A stretch of 53,256 nt of DNA from Gemmatimonadota bacterium (GCA_022823225.1 JAJDXM010000061.1:1-53256), one strand, 5' to 3'. Positions 27,584 to 36,023 are shown, counted from the first letter of the stretch. The notes: generated by a model from the sequence alone, not told the origin. Made by a program: numbers and translations.

Positions 27584-29769
27584 TGGCGCGCACCGTAGTG
27601 ATCCGGCCACGGGTGCCGGCTGAGGGTCACGCCGTCGGGATAGTGCTTCGTGGCGACGTACAGGGACGAGGAGCCCGAGCCGACGATGGTGCGGTTCTCC
27701 GGCAGGCGAATCGTTCCCCGCAGCGAGCCGGTCCGATCGATCACATCGTAGCGCCTCCCGGGAGCGTCGGCCATCAGCGTCCGCTGAATCAGCAGCATGC
27801 CGCTCGGGGCCGGTTGAACCGCAATGCCTCCCGGGGTCGTCCTGTCGTGCCGCGCCATCACAAAGGGTGGAATATGGTCCGGCGAAGGCAGATCCACGTA
27901 CATGGCCAGGCCGGGGCTGTCGCAAGCGTCACGGTCTCTGTCTCCTGTTGCCGCAAAGCACTTCTGCCAGTCGGTCGCCGGCACGCGGTCGAACGGCAGC
28001 GGGGCGCCCCTCACCCATCCGCCGTCCGGCCGACGCCAGTCCACACGGTATGGGTCGGGATGCGCGACCGCGACCCAGCCGTCCCAAAAGAGCCAGGCTT
28101 GTCCCTCGGTAGCCAGCGGGCTGGTATAGTACCATTGGCCGAACCGCAACTGCCGCGACTCGCCAAATCGGCCCTGCGCTCCGACCGTGGCGATCGTCTC
28201 CTGGCTCCCCGGCTCCCAGTCCATGACGTTGCCGGTTGTGAGGAGGATCCGCGACGAGTCGGCCTCCACCCGAGACATGAGCAGCCTGTCCCCCGGATGG
28301 CCAAATCCCTCGACCCCGAGGACGCGGCCGAAGCGATCGGCACCCCAGGGTGGCTCCGCGCCGAGCCGGGCGATCAGCAAGGTGCCTGCGTCCAACGTCT
28401 CGGGGTGGTCGCCATCTGCCACGAGAAACGCCCGATGTGTATACTGATCGGTGAAGAGCGTGGAATCGGGACCGAGCGGATAGAGAAACCCCGGATACCG
28501 GAACTCGCCGGGCCCGTCGCCGATACGGCCCAGGCTCCGTACCTCGTCGGTGCGAGGGTCCGCCAGATAGAGGTACCGTTCGCGCTCGCCCATGTCGGAC
28601 AGCAGAATCCTGCCGTCAGAGAGTTCTCTCACGCTAATGATCTTGCCGAACGTCCTCCCGTCCAGCGTCTGGTCCGCAGGAAGCAGGCCCACGAACTGCT
28701 CTTCCTGCGAAGAGTCGCGAACCGGATGGGTGACGGCCGTGGAGACCCCCACACAGCCGATCGTGGCGAACAGGACAGCGGTGGCGGCGGCGCTTCGGCG
28801 CGGCCGCCGCGGATTGAGGACCGACAAGATCCGCCGCTCCAGCTGGGACCGTGAGTGCCGAACCAGTGGCAGCGACAGCACCGATGGACCAGGACTCACA
28901 CCTGCTGATGCGGCAAGCAGATGTCCGGCGTATTCCGATGCGCGGGTTCCGCGAGCCAGCACCTCTTCGTCGCACGCCTCCTCCCGGGCGGATGCGGCGA
29001 GGCGTGAAGCCAACCAGGCGAGCGGGTGGAACCAGTAGATCGCGAGCGCGGCCCGAATCAGCAGCTGCCGAAGGGTGTCGCGGCGACGCACGTGAATGAT
29101 CTCATGCATCAGCACGGCTCGCCGCCGCCCGACGGCCCAATTCACTGCGGATGCCGGTAGCAGGACGGCTGGCCTCCACAACCCGCCCGTCATCGGAGGG
29201 CCGGCCCGCTCGGTGAGGTAGAGCCTGACCCCGCTACGGAGTCCGACTCGCTCGCGGATCGCGTCGACCTGCCGGAGCCACACCGGGTCGCGAACCGGTT
29301 GCGCCAGGCGGATGAGTGCCCGGAAACGAGCCCTGCCGACCGCAAGCGAGATCAGCGAGACAGTGCACCCGAGGCCCCATAGGAGAAGAGGGAAGGGGAT
29401 CATCCAGCCTGCCGCGGGGGCCTCCATGGGAGGGGTCGCCGCCGGCCTGGCACCGGGCGACGGCGGGTTCGCCGCCGGCAGAGAGATGGACTCGGTTGAG
29501 GCGCCGGGTGCCGGAGCAACAATCGTTGGCGGCTCAATGGGCGGGCCGCCGGCGGGCAGGAGCGAAACCTCCCAGGCAGGTGCGAAGAGTTTCAGCAGCG
29601 GCAGCGCAACCAGGAGGGCAAATGCCATCGTCCACAACATGTGACGGACCCCGGCACACCGCCGCCGGGCGAGCCACGCCAGAACCAGCGCAACCGTCAA
29701 CAGGACCGTGGCCCTGGCGGCGATCTCAAACAGGATATCGGATCCGGGCATCATGGGCATGCTGCTCAT
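27580..29769 (-). CDS. M56 (BlaR1-like) metalloprotease fused to a 6-bladed beta-propeller
   Basis: A 729-residue fusion. The N-terminal half is a BlaR1-type membrane protease: helices near residues 15-32 and 42-58, a Pro/Ala-rich linker, further helices, the zinc motif HEIIH (His222, Glu223, His226), and the acidic EEACDEEVLARG. A last helix (AAATAVLFATIGCVGVSTAV) ends near residue 345. The rest, about 380 residues, is a propeller beginning LPADQTLDGRTF and carrying RIGDGPGEFRYP. It replaces the penicillin-binding sensor domain of BlaR1. By eye about two thirds of the propeller is identical to the adjacent lipoprotein at 29766-30971. The start overlaps that gene's stop (ATGA) and its own stop overlaps blaI (ATGA), so all three are coupled. 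The frame has no interruption. Confidence 0.88.
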   Translation of the reverse strand: MSSMPMMPGSDILFEIAARATVLLTVALVLAWLARRRCAGVRHMLWTMAFALLVALPLLKLFAPAWEVSLLPAGGPPIEPPTIVAPAPGASTESISLPAANPPSPGARPAATPPMEAPAAGWMIPFPLLLWGLGCTVSLISLAVGRARFRALIRLAQPVRDPVWLRQVDAIRERVGLRSGVRLYLTERAGPPMTGGLWRPAVLLPASAVNWAVGRRRAVLMHEIIHVRRRDTLRQLLIRAALAIYWFHPLAWLASRLAASAREEACDEEVLARGTRASEYAGHLLAASAGVSPGPSVLSLPLVRHSRSQLERRILSVLNPRRPRRSAAATAVLFATIGCVGVSTAVTHPVRDSSQEEQFVGLLPADQTLDGRTFGKIISVRELSDGRILLSDMGERERYLYLADPRTDEVRSLGRIGDGPGEFRYPGFLYPLGPDSTLFTDQYTHRAFLVADGDHPETLDAGTLLIARLGAEPPWGADRFGRVLGVEGFGHPGDRLLMSRVEADSSRILLTTGNVMDWEPGSQETIATVGAQGRFGESRQLRFGQWYYTSPLATEGQAWLFWDGWVAVAHPDPYRVDWRRPDGGWVRGAPLPFDRVPATDWQKCFAATGDRDRDACDSPGLAMYVDLPSPDHIPPFVMARHDRTTPGGIAVQPAPSGMLLIQRTLMADAPGRRYDVIDRTGSLRGTIRLPENRTIVGSGSSSLYVATKHYPDGVTLSRHPWPDHYGARQ

Positions 29770-30971
29770 CTCGCACCAAACATATCCGGCCACCGGTGCC
29801 GGCTCAGCGTCAGCAGGTCGACGTCGTTCTTCGTCACGACGTACAGCGACGTGGAACTCGAGCCGACGATGGTCTGGTTCTCCGGCATGACAATGGTGCT
29901 CCTCAGCGAGCCGGTCCGGTCCACCACATCGTAGCGCCTCCCCGGAGCGTCGGCTATCAGCGTCCGCCGAATCAGCAGCAACCCGTCCGGCCCGGGCTGA
30001 AGTGCAATGCCCCCCGGGGTCGTCCGGTTCCGCCGCGCCATCACGAAGGGAGGCAGGTAGTCCGGCCAGGGCACTTCACCAATTCTGCGACTTTCCTCAC
30101 AAGCGCCGGGATCCCTGTCCCCGGTCCATGCGAAGCACCGCTCGCGCGGGGTTACCGGGACGGGGTCGAGCGGGAGCGGATCGCCTCTCAACCACTCGCC
30201 GTCCGGCCTGCGCCAATCGACCCGATAAGGTTCAGGATGCGCCAGCGCGATCCAACCGTCCCGGAAGAGCCATGCCTGGCCCTCGACAGCCAGGGCGCTG
30301 GTGTAGTAGCGGCGTCCTCCAAACTGTGTCCGCCCCCAAGCGCCCAGCCGTCCCTGTCCTCCGACCTCGGCGATCGTCTCGTGCTCTCCCGGCTCCCAGC
30401 TGAACACGCTGCCTGTGGTGAGGAGAATCCTGAGCGAGTCGGCCTCGACGCGGGACAAGGCAAGCCTGTTTCCTGAGTAGCCGAACCCCTCGACCCCGAG
30501 GACCCGGCCGGAGCGATCGATCCCCCAAGGGGCCTCGCTGCTGAGGAGGCCAATGAGTTCGGTGGCTGCACTCAAGTCTTCCGGGTAGCCGTCACCTGCC
30601 ACAAGAAACGCCCGATGCGTGGTCTGATCGGTCAGGAGGGTGGAATCGGCACCGATCGGGTAGAGGAATCCCGGAGACCGGTACTCGCCGGGGCCATCTC
30701 CGACGCTTCCAAGGCTGTGCACGCCCCCGGACCGCATGTCCACAACGTAGAGGGATTCCTCGAGCAGGTCAGACACCAGGATCCTCCCGTCGGTCAGTTC
30801 GGACACGCCCCGGATCCGTGAGAACTGCTTCCCTTCCAGCGTCTGGTCGGCGGGAGGCAACCGCACGGTCGGGTGGTCCGGGACGTCAGGCAGGGGTGTG
30901 CACGAAAGCGTCCACCCGAGGCAGAACAGCAGGGAAGTCGCGAATCCGGGTTTCAGGCGTTGCGTGGGCAT
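29766..30971 (-). CDS. 6-bladed beta-propeller lipoprotein (paralogue of the fused sensor)
   Basis: A 401-residue predicted lipoprotein with signal peptide MPTQRLKPGFATSLLFCLGW and lipobox LSC. The mature protein starts near LPPADQTLEGKQF and is collinear to its very end with the propeller fused to the M56 protease. Shared stretches include PGFLYP, THRAFLVA, GRVLGVEGFG, SRVEAD, RILLTTG and DAPGRRYDV. Two proteins of the same fold, one free and one protease-linked, would face the same compartment and could bind the same or competing partners. AGGAGA lies 8 bases before the ATG. It is the first gene of the operon; a promoter with palindromic sites lies just upstream. Confidence 0.85.
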   Translation of the reverse strand: MPTQRLKPGFATSLLFCLGWTLSCTPLPDVPDHPTVRLPPADQTLEGKQFSRIRGVSELTDGRILVSDLLEESLYVVDMRSGGVHSLGSVGDGPGEYRSPGFLYPIGADSTLLTDQTTHRAFLVAGDGYPEDLSAATELIGLLSSEAPWGIDRSGRVLGVEGFGYSGNRLALSRVEADSLRILLTTGSVFSWEPGEHETIAEVGGQGRLGAWGRTQFGGRRYYTSALAVEGQAWLFRDGWIALAHPEPYRVDWRRPDGEWLRGDPLPLDPVPVTPRERCFAWTGDRDPGACEESRRIGEVPWPDYLPPFVMARRNRTTPGGIALQPGPDGLLLIRRTLIADAPGRRYDVVDRTGSLRSTIVMPENQTIVGSSSTSLYVVTKNDVDLLTLSRHRWPDMFGAR

Positions 30972-31012
30972 GAGGGCTCCTCTCCTCTGGGTACCGGTCG
31001 GTTCACCCAGTC

Positions 31013-31063
31013 ACGGTAACACTGGTGTGCCGATATTTCAACACTTTGCCGAAATTTCGGCAC
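31013..31063 (-). promoter_or_regulatory. Operon promoter with tandem palindromic operators (BlaI locus 2)
   Basis: On the minus strand TTGAAA (31036-31041) and TACCGT (31013-31018) are 17 bases apart, starting transcription near 31006, about 35 bases before the lipoprotein ATG. A perfect 16-bp palindrome TGCCGAAATTTCGGCA occupies 31047-31062, and a 13/16 match to it lies at 31028-31043 over the -35 box, 19 bases away. Together they also make 13-bp inverted arms (31027-31039 and 31051-31063, one mismatch). This is a strong operator candidate for the BlaI protein encoded at the end of the operon. Confidence 0.65.
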
Positions 31064-31166
31064 AGGACGCACGGTCGCGGGTGACCCACCACCTCGTCCG
31101 GATCGCCCTTCCCGCGCTACCTTGGGGGACGTTGCGAAAGCCCCTCCGCCAGCGAACCCTACCGCC

Positions 31167-31805
31167 ATGCCATCCACCCCGCCGCCGTCCCCGACCCCAG
31201 GCGCGGACCCCGCTGGCAGCGCCCCCCTCCTCTTCTTCCCCACCCCCGCCCACTTCCGCGCCTGGCTGGCGGAGCACCACGACCAGCGCGACGAGCTCTG
31301 GGTCGGCTACTACAAGAAGGCGACCGGCCTGCCGAGTATCACGTGGCCCGAATCGGTGGACGAGGCCCTCTGCTTCGGCTGGATCGACGGCATCCGAAAG
31401 TCCCTTGACGAGAAGAGCTACAAGATCCGCTTCACACCCCGCCGTCGCGGCAGTCACTGGAGCGCCCGCAACCTCGGCCGCATGACGCACCTGATGGCCG
31501 AGGGGCTGGTCACGGAGGCGGGGATGGCAGCATACCGCAAACGGACCCCGGCCAGGGAGAAGCAGGCGGCGCACGAGCAGAAGAAGGTCGTCCTCCCGGC
31601 CGAGTACGAACGGCAGTTGCAGGCCGACGCCGACGCCTGGGACTACTTCCAGCGCGCCCGCCCGTCGTACCGCAAGCAGGTGACCTGGTGGGTGGTCAGC
31701 GCCAAGCGCGAAGAGACGCGGCTCCGGCGGTTGCGGATCCTGATCGAATCGTCGGCGAAGGGGGAAGTCATCCCGCCGATGCGGTGGGCGGAGAGGAAGA
31801 AGTGA
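31167..31805 (+). CDS. YdeI/OmpD-associated-type protein
   Basis: A 212-residue cytoplasmic protein of the YdeI family. The conserved core runs from FFPTPAHFRAWLAEHHDQRD through ELWVGYYKKATGLPS, DEALCFGWIDGIRKSLDEKS and YKIRFTPRRRGSHWSARNL. The C-terminal half (PAEYERQLQADADAWDYFQR, PSYRKQVTWWVVSAKREETR) is the usual helical second domain. Family members were linked to resistance to cationic peptides, but no enzymatic function is established. ATG 31167 is preferred to a TTG at 31122. It is divergent from the BlaI/M56 operon. A shorter paralogue lies at 34356-34745, on the other side of the penicillin acylase gene. Confidence 0.87.
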   Translation: MPSTPPPSPTPGADPAGSAPLLFFPTPAHFRAWLAEHHDQRDELWVGYYKKATGLPSITWPESVDEALCFGWIDGIRKSLDEKSYKIRFTPRRRGSHWSARNLGRMTHLMAEGLVTEAGMAAYRKRTPAREKQAAHEQKKVVLPAEYERQLQADADAWDYFQRARPSYRKQVTWWVVSAKREETRLRRLRILIESSAKGEVIPPMRWAERKK

Positions 31806-31911
31806 CCCTCATTCGCCGGGCGGAACAGGCTGGCGGTCGTTCCCTGAAATAATACGCCGTACATTCCCATGGTTCGAACCCAGCACCTCAAACACCGGAG
31901 ATCCTACGAAG

Positions 31912-34359
31912 ATGCCGGCACGCAACCGCCCCCGGGCCTTTCTCGCGGTCGCAGCCGCGGTCGCGCTCGTCGCTTCCGCCGCCCTCCTGACCGCGCCATC
32001 CCGGCCGACCGCCACCACCCTCACCGTCCCCGGCCTCCAGGCCCCCGTCGAGATCATCCGCGACCGGTGGGGGATCAACCACATCTACGCCGAGACCGAG
32101 TACGACCTCTTCTTCGCGCAGGGGTACGCGGCCGCGCGCGACCGCCTCTTCCAGTTCGAGGTGTGGCGCGCCCAGGCCACGGGCACCGTCGCCGAGATGC
32201 TGGGCCCGGACGAGCTCGAGCGCGATATCGGCTTCCGCCTCTTCAAGTACCGCGGCGACATGACGGTGGAGATGAACCACTACCACGACCGCGGCTCCCT
32301 GATCATTCCCGCGTACGTTGACGGGGTTAACGCCTATATCGCGGAGACCGAAACAAATCCGGAGCTACTTCCGATTGAGTTCGACTTACTCGGAGTCCGC
32401 CCCAAACTCTGGACGCCCGAGGTGGTGATCTCCCGCCACCAGGGACTGCTGGGGAACATCGGTGCGGAGCTGCGCTACGGACGGGCGGTGGCGGCGGTGG
32501 GGGCCGACGCGGTCAAGCGTGTCGCAAACTTCCATCCCGGTGACCCGGACATCGAGCTGGATCCGGCCATCGACGGCGCGCTGCTCAGCCAGGACATCCT
32601 CGGGCTCTACAACGCCTTCCGCGGTTCGGTGCGCTTCCGGCGCGAACACCTGGTCCCGGAGCACCGGGGGGACGAGGAGGCGTTCGCGAGGTTGGAATCG
32701 GCGATGCGGGAGCCGGACCCCCTCGCCTGGCCCGACCACGAGAGCCTCGGCTCCAACAACTGGGTCGTCAGCGGGCGTCTGAGCGAGAGCGGCTACCCCC
32801 TCATGGCCAACGACCCGCACCGGGCGCAATCGGCGCCATCGCTGCGCTACTGGGTGCACCTCGTCGGCCCGGGCTGGAACGTGATCGGTGGCGGCGAGCC
32901 GGAGATCCCGGGGGTGAGCATCGGGCACAACGGGTACGGGGCGTGGGGGCTGACCGTCTTCCGGACCGACGGCGAGGACCTGTACGTCTACGAGACCGAC
33001 CCGGACAACCGCAACCGGTACCGCTACCGCGACGGCTGGGAGGAGATGACCGTCATCACCGAGGAGATCCCGGTGAAGGGGCAGGCCCCCCACACTGCCG
33101 AGTTCAAGTACACGCGGCACGGGCCGGTCGTCTTCGAGGACACGCGCAACAACGTCGCCTACGCGGTGCGCGCGGCGTGGCTGGAGCCCGGCGGCGCCCC
33201 CTACCTGGCGAGCCTGCGGATGGACCAGGCGAAGACCTGGGAGGAGTTCGTCGAGGCGTGCAACTACTCGAACATCCCGGGCGAGAACATGATCTGGGCG
33301 GACCGGGAGGGGAACATCGGCTGGCAGGCGGTCGGGATCGCGCCGATCCGCCGCAACTGGTCGGGACTGGTCCCGGTCCCGGGCGACGGGCGCTACGAGT
33401 GGGACGGCTACCTGCCGATCCGGGCCAAGCCCAGCGTACACAACCCGCCGGAGGGCTACTTCGCCACCGCCAACAACCACCTCACGCCGGACGACTACCC
33501 GCACATGGACGCGATCGGCTACGAGTGGTCGGACCCGTACCGCTGGGCGCGCGCCGCCGAGGTCCTCGGCTCGGGGCGGCTTCACTCCATGGCCGACATG
33601 ATGGCGCTGCAGACCGATTACCTCTCGATCCCCGCGCGCACGATCGTTCCCATGCTGCGCCACGTCGGCCCCTCCTCCGACCCCGCCGTCGAACGGGCGC
33701 GCGAGCTGCTCCTGGCCTGGGATTTCGTGCTGGACCCCACCTCCGTCGCGGCGGGAATCTACGTCGCCTTCGAGGGCCGCGTGCGCGGCAACGTGCGCAG
33801 CGCCATCGTGCCGGCGGCCCAGCGAAGCGTCCTCGGCGGGCTGGCGATGACGAAGGTGATCGACCACCTCAACGCGCCCGGGGGCGAGTTCGGCGACGAT
33901 CCGGTGGCCGGGCTGGACGCGGTGCTGCTCCGCAGCCTGGAAGAGGCGGTCGCCGCCCTGCGCGCGAAGCTCGGCCGCGACATGGACGGCTGGCAGTACG
34001 GGCAACCCGACTACAAGCACGCCAGGATCTTCCACCCCCTCTCCCGCGCCGCCCCGCCCGACATCGCGGCCCGCTTCACCGTCGGCCCGCTCCCGCGCGG
34101 GGGCAACAGCTACACCCTCAACAACACCGGCGGCGGCGACAACCAGACCTCCGGCGCGTCCTTCCGCCTCATCGTCGACACCGGCGACTGGGACCGCGCG
34201 GTCGGCAGCAACACGCCGGGCCAGTCCGGCGACCCGGATTCGCCCTTCTACGACAACCTCTTCGAACTCTGGGCCAACGACCGCTTCTTCCCGGTATTCT
34301 ACTCGCGCGAGCGGGTGGAGTCGGTCGCGGCCGAGCGCTGGATGCTGACGCCCCGATGA
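31912..34359 (+). CDS. Penicillin acylase-family N-terminal nucleophile hydrolase
   Basis: An 815-residue Ntn hydrolase. An N-terminal hydrophobic segment (FLAVAAAVALVASAALLTA) exports it. The small-subunit part contains VEIIRDRWGINHIYAETEYD and FFAQGYAAARDRLFQFEVWR. The autocatalytic site is in HESLGSNNWVVSG, where the serine after LG becomes the new N-terminus and nucleophile. The large subunit has GHNGYGAWGLT, the oxyanion/Asn segments and FATANNHLTPDDYPH. The family cleaves amides such as penicillins, acyl-homoserine lactones or other N-acyl compounds; the natural substrate here is unknown. GGAG at 31897 precedes the ATG. The small YdeI gene begins within its stop (ATGA). Confidence 0.92.
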   Translation: MPARNRPRAFLAVAAAVALVASAALLTAPSRPTATTLTVPGLQAPVEIIRDRWGINHIYAETEYDLFFAQGYAAARDRLFQFEVWRAQATGTVAEMLGPDELERDIGFRLFKYRGDMTVEMNHYHDRGSLIIPAYVDGVNAYIAETETNPELLPIEFDLLGVRPKLWTPEVVISRHQGLLGNIGAELRYGRAVAAVGADAVKRVANFHPGDPDIELDPAIDGALLSQDILGLYNAFRGSVRFRREHLVPEHRGDEEAFARLESAMREPDPLAWPDHESLGSNNWVVSGRLSESGYPLMANDPHRAQSAPSLRYWVHLVGPGWNVIGGGEPEIPGVSIGHNGYGAWGLTVFRTDGEDLYVYETDPDNRNRYRYRDGWEEMTVITEEIPVKGQAPHTAEFKYTRHGPVVFEDTRNNVAYAVRAAWLEPGGAPYLASLRMDQAKTWEEFVEACNYSNIPGENMIWADREGNIGWQAVGIAPIRRNWSGLVPVPGDGRYEWDGYLPIRAKPSVHNPPEGYFATANNHLTPDDYPHMDAIGYEWSDPYRWARAAEVLGSGRLHSMADMMALQTDYLSIPARTIVPMLRHVGPSSDPAVERARELLLAWDFVLDPTSVAAGIYVAFEGRVRGNVRSAIVPAAQRSVLGGLAMTKVIDHLNAPGGEFGDDPVAGLDAVLLRSLEEAVAALRAKLGRDMDGWQYGQPDYKHARIFHPLSRAAPPDIAARFTVGPLPRGGNSYTLNNTGGGDNQTSGASFRLIVDTGDWDRAVGSNTPGQSGDPDSPFYDNLFELWANDRFFPVFYSRERVESVAAERWMLTPR

Positions 34360-34745
34360 GCGGCGCTCCCTCCGCCGGCCTGCACTTCTTCCCCGCGCCG
34401 GCCGACCTGCGCGCCTGGTTCGAGGAGAACCACGACCGTTTCGGCGAGCTCTGGGTCGGTCTCTACAAGAAGGGGACGGGACTGCCGACCGTCACCGTCG
34501 CCGAAGCGATCGACGAGGCCCTCTGCTTCGGCTGGATCGACGGGCTGAAGCGTTCCGTCGACGAGAGGAGCTACAAGCTGCGCTTCACCCCGCGCCGTAA
34601 GCGAAGCAGCTGGAGCGCGCGCAATCTCGGGCGGATGGAGCAGCTGATCGAGGCGGGGCGGGTCGCGGACGCGGGCATGGCTGCGTACCGTGCCGGTGCC
34701 CCCCGGCGGGAAACACCGCGGGCCTGCCGGCTCCCCCAGCCCTGA
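34356..34745 (+). CDS. C-terminally truncated YdeI-like protein
   Basis: A 129-residue product that matches the N-terminal domain of the YdeI protein at 31167-31805 (FFPAPADLRAWFEENHDRFG, ELWVGLYKKGTGLPT, DEALCFGWIDGLKRSVDERS, YKLRFTPRRKRSSWSARNLG). Homology stops after DAGMAAYRAG; the last 15 residues are unrelated and the second domain of about 85 residues is absent. The start overlaps the penicillin acylase stop (ATGA). It may be a decaying duplicate or a functional single-domain form; codon pattern remains gene-like up to the break. Confidence 0.7.
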   Translation: MSGAPSAGLHFFPAPADLRAWFEENHDRFGELWVGLYKKGTGLPTVTVAEAIDEALCFGWIDGLKRSVDERSYKLRFTPRRKRSSWSARNLGRMEQLIEAGRVADAGMAAYRAGAPRRETPRACRLPQP

Positions 34746-34766
34746 ACGAGGTTCTCCGGCACGCCG

Positions 34767-35879
34767 CTACCGACTCGGCGGCGCACCCCCCAGCCACCGC
34801 TCCGGCGCCACCGCCCGCTTCCGCTCCTTCGGCCGCCGGTTGAACCAGGTCACCGTCAGCAGCACCTCCGCCGCCGCTTCCCCCTCCAGACTGAACTCCC
34901 GGTCCGCCAGCGTCGGCCGAAACGCCTCCTCGACCGCCCGGTTCGCCCGCCGCCGCGCCCCGTCGCTCTTCGGCCACGGCATCTCGCCGTGGAGCCGGCC
35001 GCGCCGGATCAGGTAGACCCGGTCCTCGCCCCCGAAACCCGACACAGGGTACACCAGGTTCAGCTTCTCGATCTGCCCGCGGAAGCCGGAGAGGTGGTCC
35101 CAGAGGCTCTCGAGGGTGCTCATCCGCTCATGCAGCCGCCCGGCGTACTCGAAGTCGAGCCGCTCGGCGGCCTCGGTCACCGCCTCCGACAGCTCCTCCA
35201 GCGGCCTGCGGCTCCGCGCCTCCAGAAACGCCCGGGCCCGGGCCACGCGCCGCTCGTACTCCGCCACCGTGCAGCGGCCGGCACAGGGCGCAGGGCAGGT
35301 CCCCGTCTCGGCGCGGATGCACAGCGGGGTCCGCGCGCCCGGGAACATCTCGATCTGGTCGCCGAAGTGCACCGGGACGCCGGACGCGCAGTCCCGCAGA
35401 CCCGTCGCCAGCGACAGCTCGTGCACCGCGCGCGCCATCCAGCCGGTCCGCGAGAACGGCCCGTAGTACCTGGCGCCGTCGCTCACCGGCCGCGACACGG
35501 GGATCAGCCGCGGCGCCGGCTCGCGGGTGACCTTGATGAACCCGTACCGGCGGTCCCGCTTGTGCTGCACGTTGTACTCGGGCTGCCAGGCGCGGATCAG
35601 GCGCATCTCGCGGAAGAGCGCGGCGAACTCGTTGGGGCTGTAGTCCCACCTCACCGCCTCCGCCTCGGCGACCATCCGCGCCGCCTTCCCCGTCTCCTCC
35701 CGGAAATAGGAGAGCAGCCGCGTGCGCACCCGCACCGACTTGCCCACGTACAGGATGCGCCCGCCCGCGCCCAGCCAGCGGTACACCCCGGGCCGGTCCT
35801 CGGCCCCGGCGCGGACCTCGTCCCGCAACGGCGAAGCCGTCCCCATGGAGGAGTTCGGGCGAATCGATGTGGCCGTCAT
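34767..35879 (-). CDS. UvrC-like GIY-YIG nuclease lacking the C-terminal nuclease half
   Basis: A 370-residue homologue of the N-terminal half of UvrC. The GIY-YIG domain reads PGVYRWLGAGGRILYVGKS with RVRTRLLSYF (catalytic Tyr and Arg region) and ends at QPEYNVQHKRDRRYGFIKV. A cysteine cluster follows (GLRDCASG, PLCIRAETGTCPAPCAGRC), matching the iron-sulfur ligands of UvrC, then a UVR-like coiled segment (LDFEYAGRLHERMSTLESLW). The RNase H-like 5'-incision domain and helix-hairpin-helix of full UvrC (about 600 residues) are missing. It resembles Cho, which makes only the 3' incision, though it is longer than Cho. ATG 35879 is chosen; it is divergent from the HD hydrolase gene. Confidence 0.82.
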   Translation of the reverse strand: MTATSIRPNSSMGTASPLRDEVRAGAEDRPGVYRWLGAGGRILYVGKSVRVRTRLLSYFREETGKAARMVAEAEAVRWDYSPNEFAALFREMRLIRAWQPEYNVQHKRDRRYGFIKVTREPAPRLIPVSRPVSDGARYYGPFSRTGWMARAVHELSLATGLRDCASGVPVHFGDQIEMFPGARTPLCIRAETGTCPAPCAGRCTVAEYERRVARARAFLEARSRRPLEELSEAVTEAAERLDFEYAGRLHERMSTLESLWDHLSGFRGQIEKLNLVYPVSGFGGEDRVYLIRRGRLHGEMPWPKSDGARRRANRAVEEAFRPTLADREFSLEGEAAAEVLLTVTWFNRRPKERKRAVAPERWLGGAPPSR

Positions 35880-36023
35880 TGGACACGCAACTTCGCCATT
35901 TATTCGGTTTTCGTCAACGGAAACGCTCGAAAGAGCCCGGCGGAGGCGGTCAGGCGCGGCCTGGAGGCGCCCCACGGCGGATTTTTCCCATCCAGACATT
36001 GCAACGCCCCCCGCCAACCGCTA

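Noticed and set aside
32386-34035. Open frame of 549 codons antisense to the penicillin acylase gene
   Set aside because: Repetitive Val/Arg/His-rich product without motif; the acylase frame is complete and recognisable.
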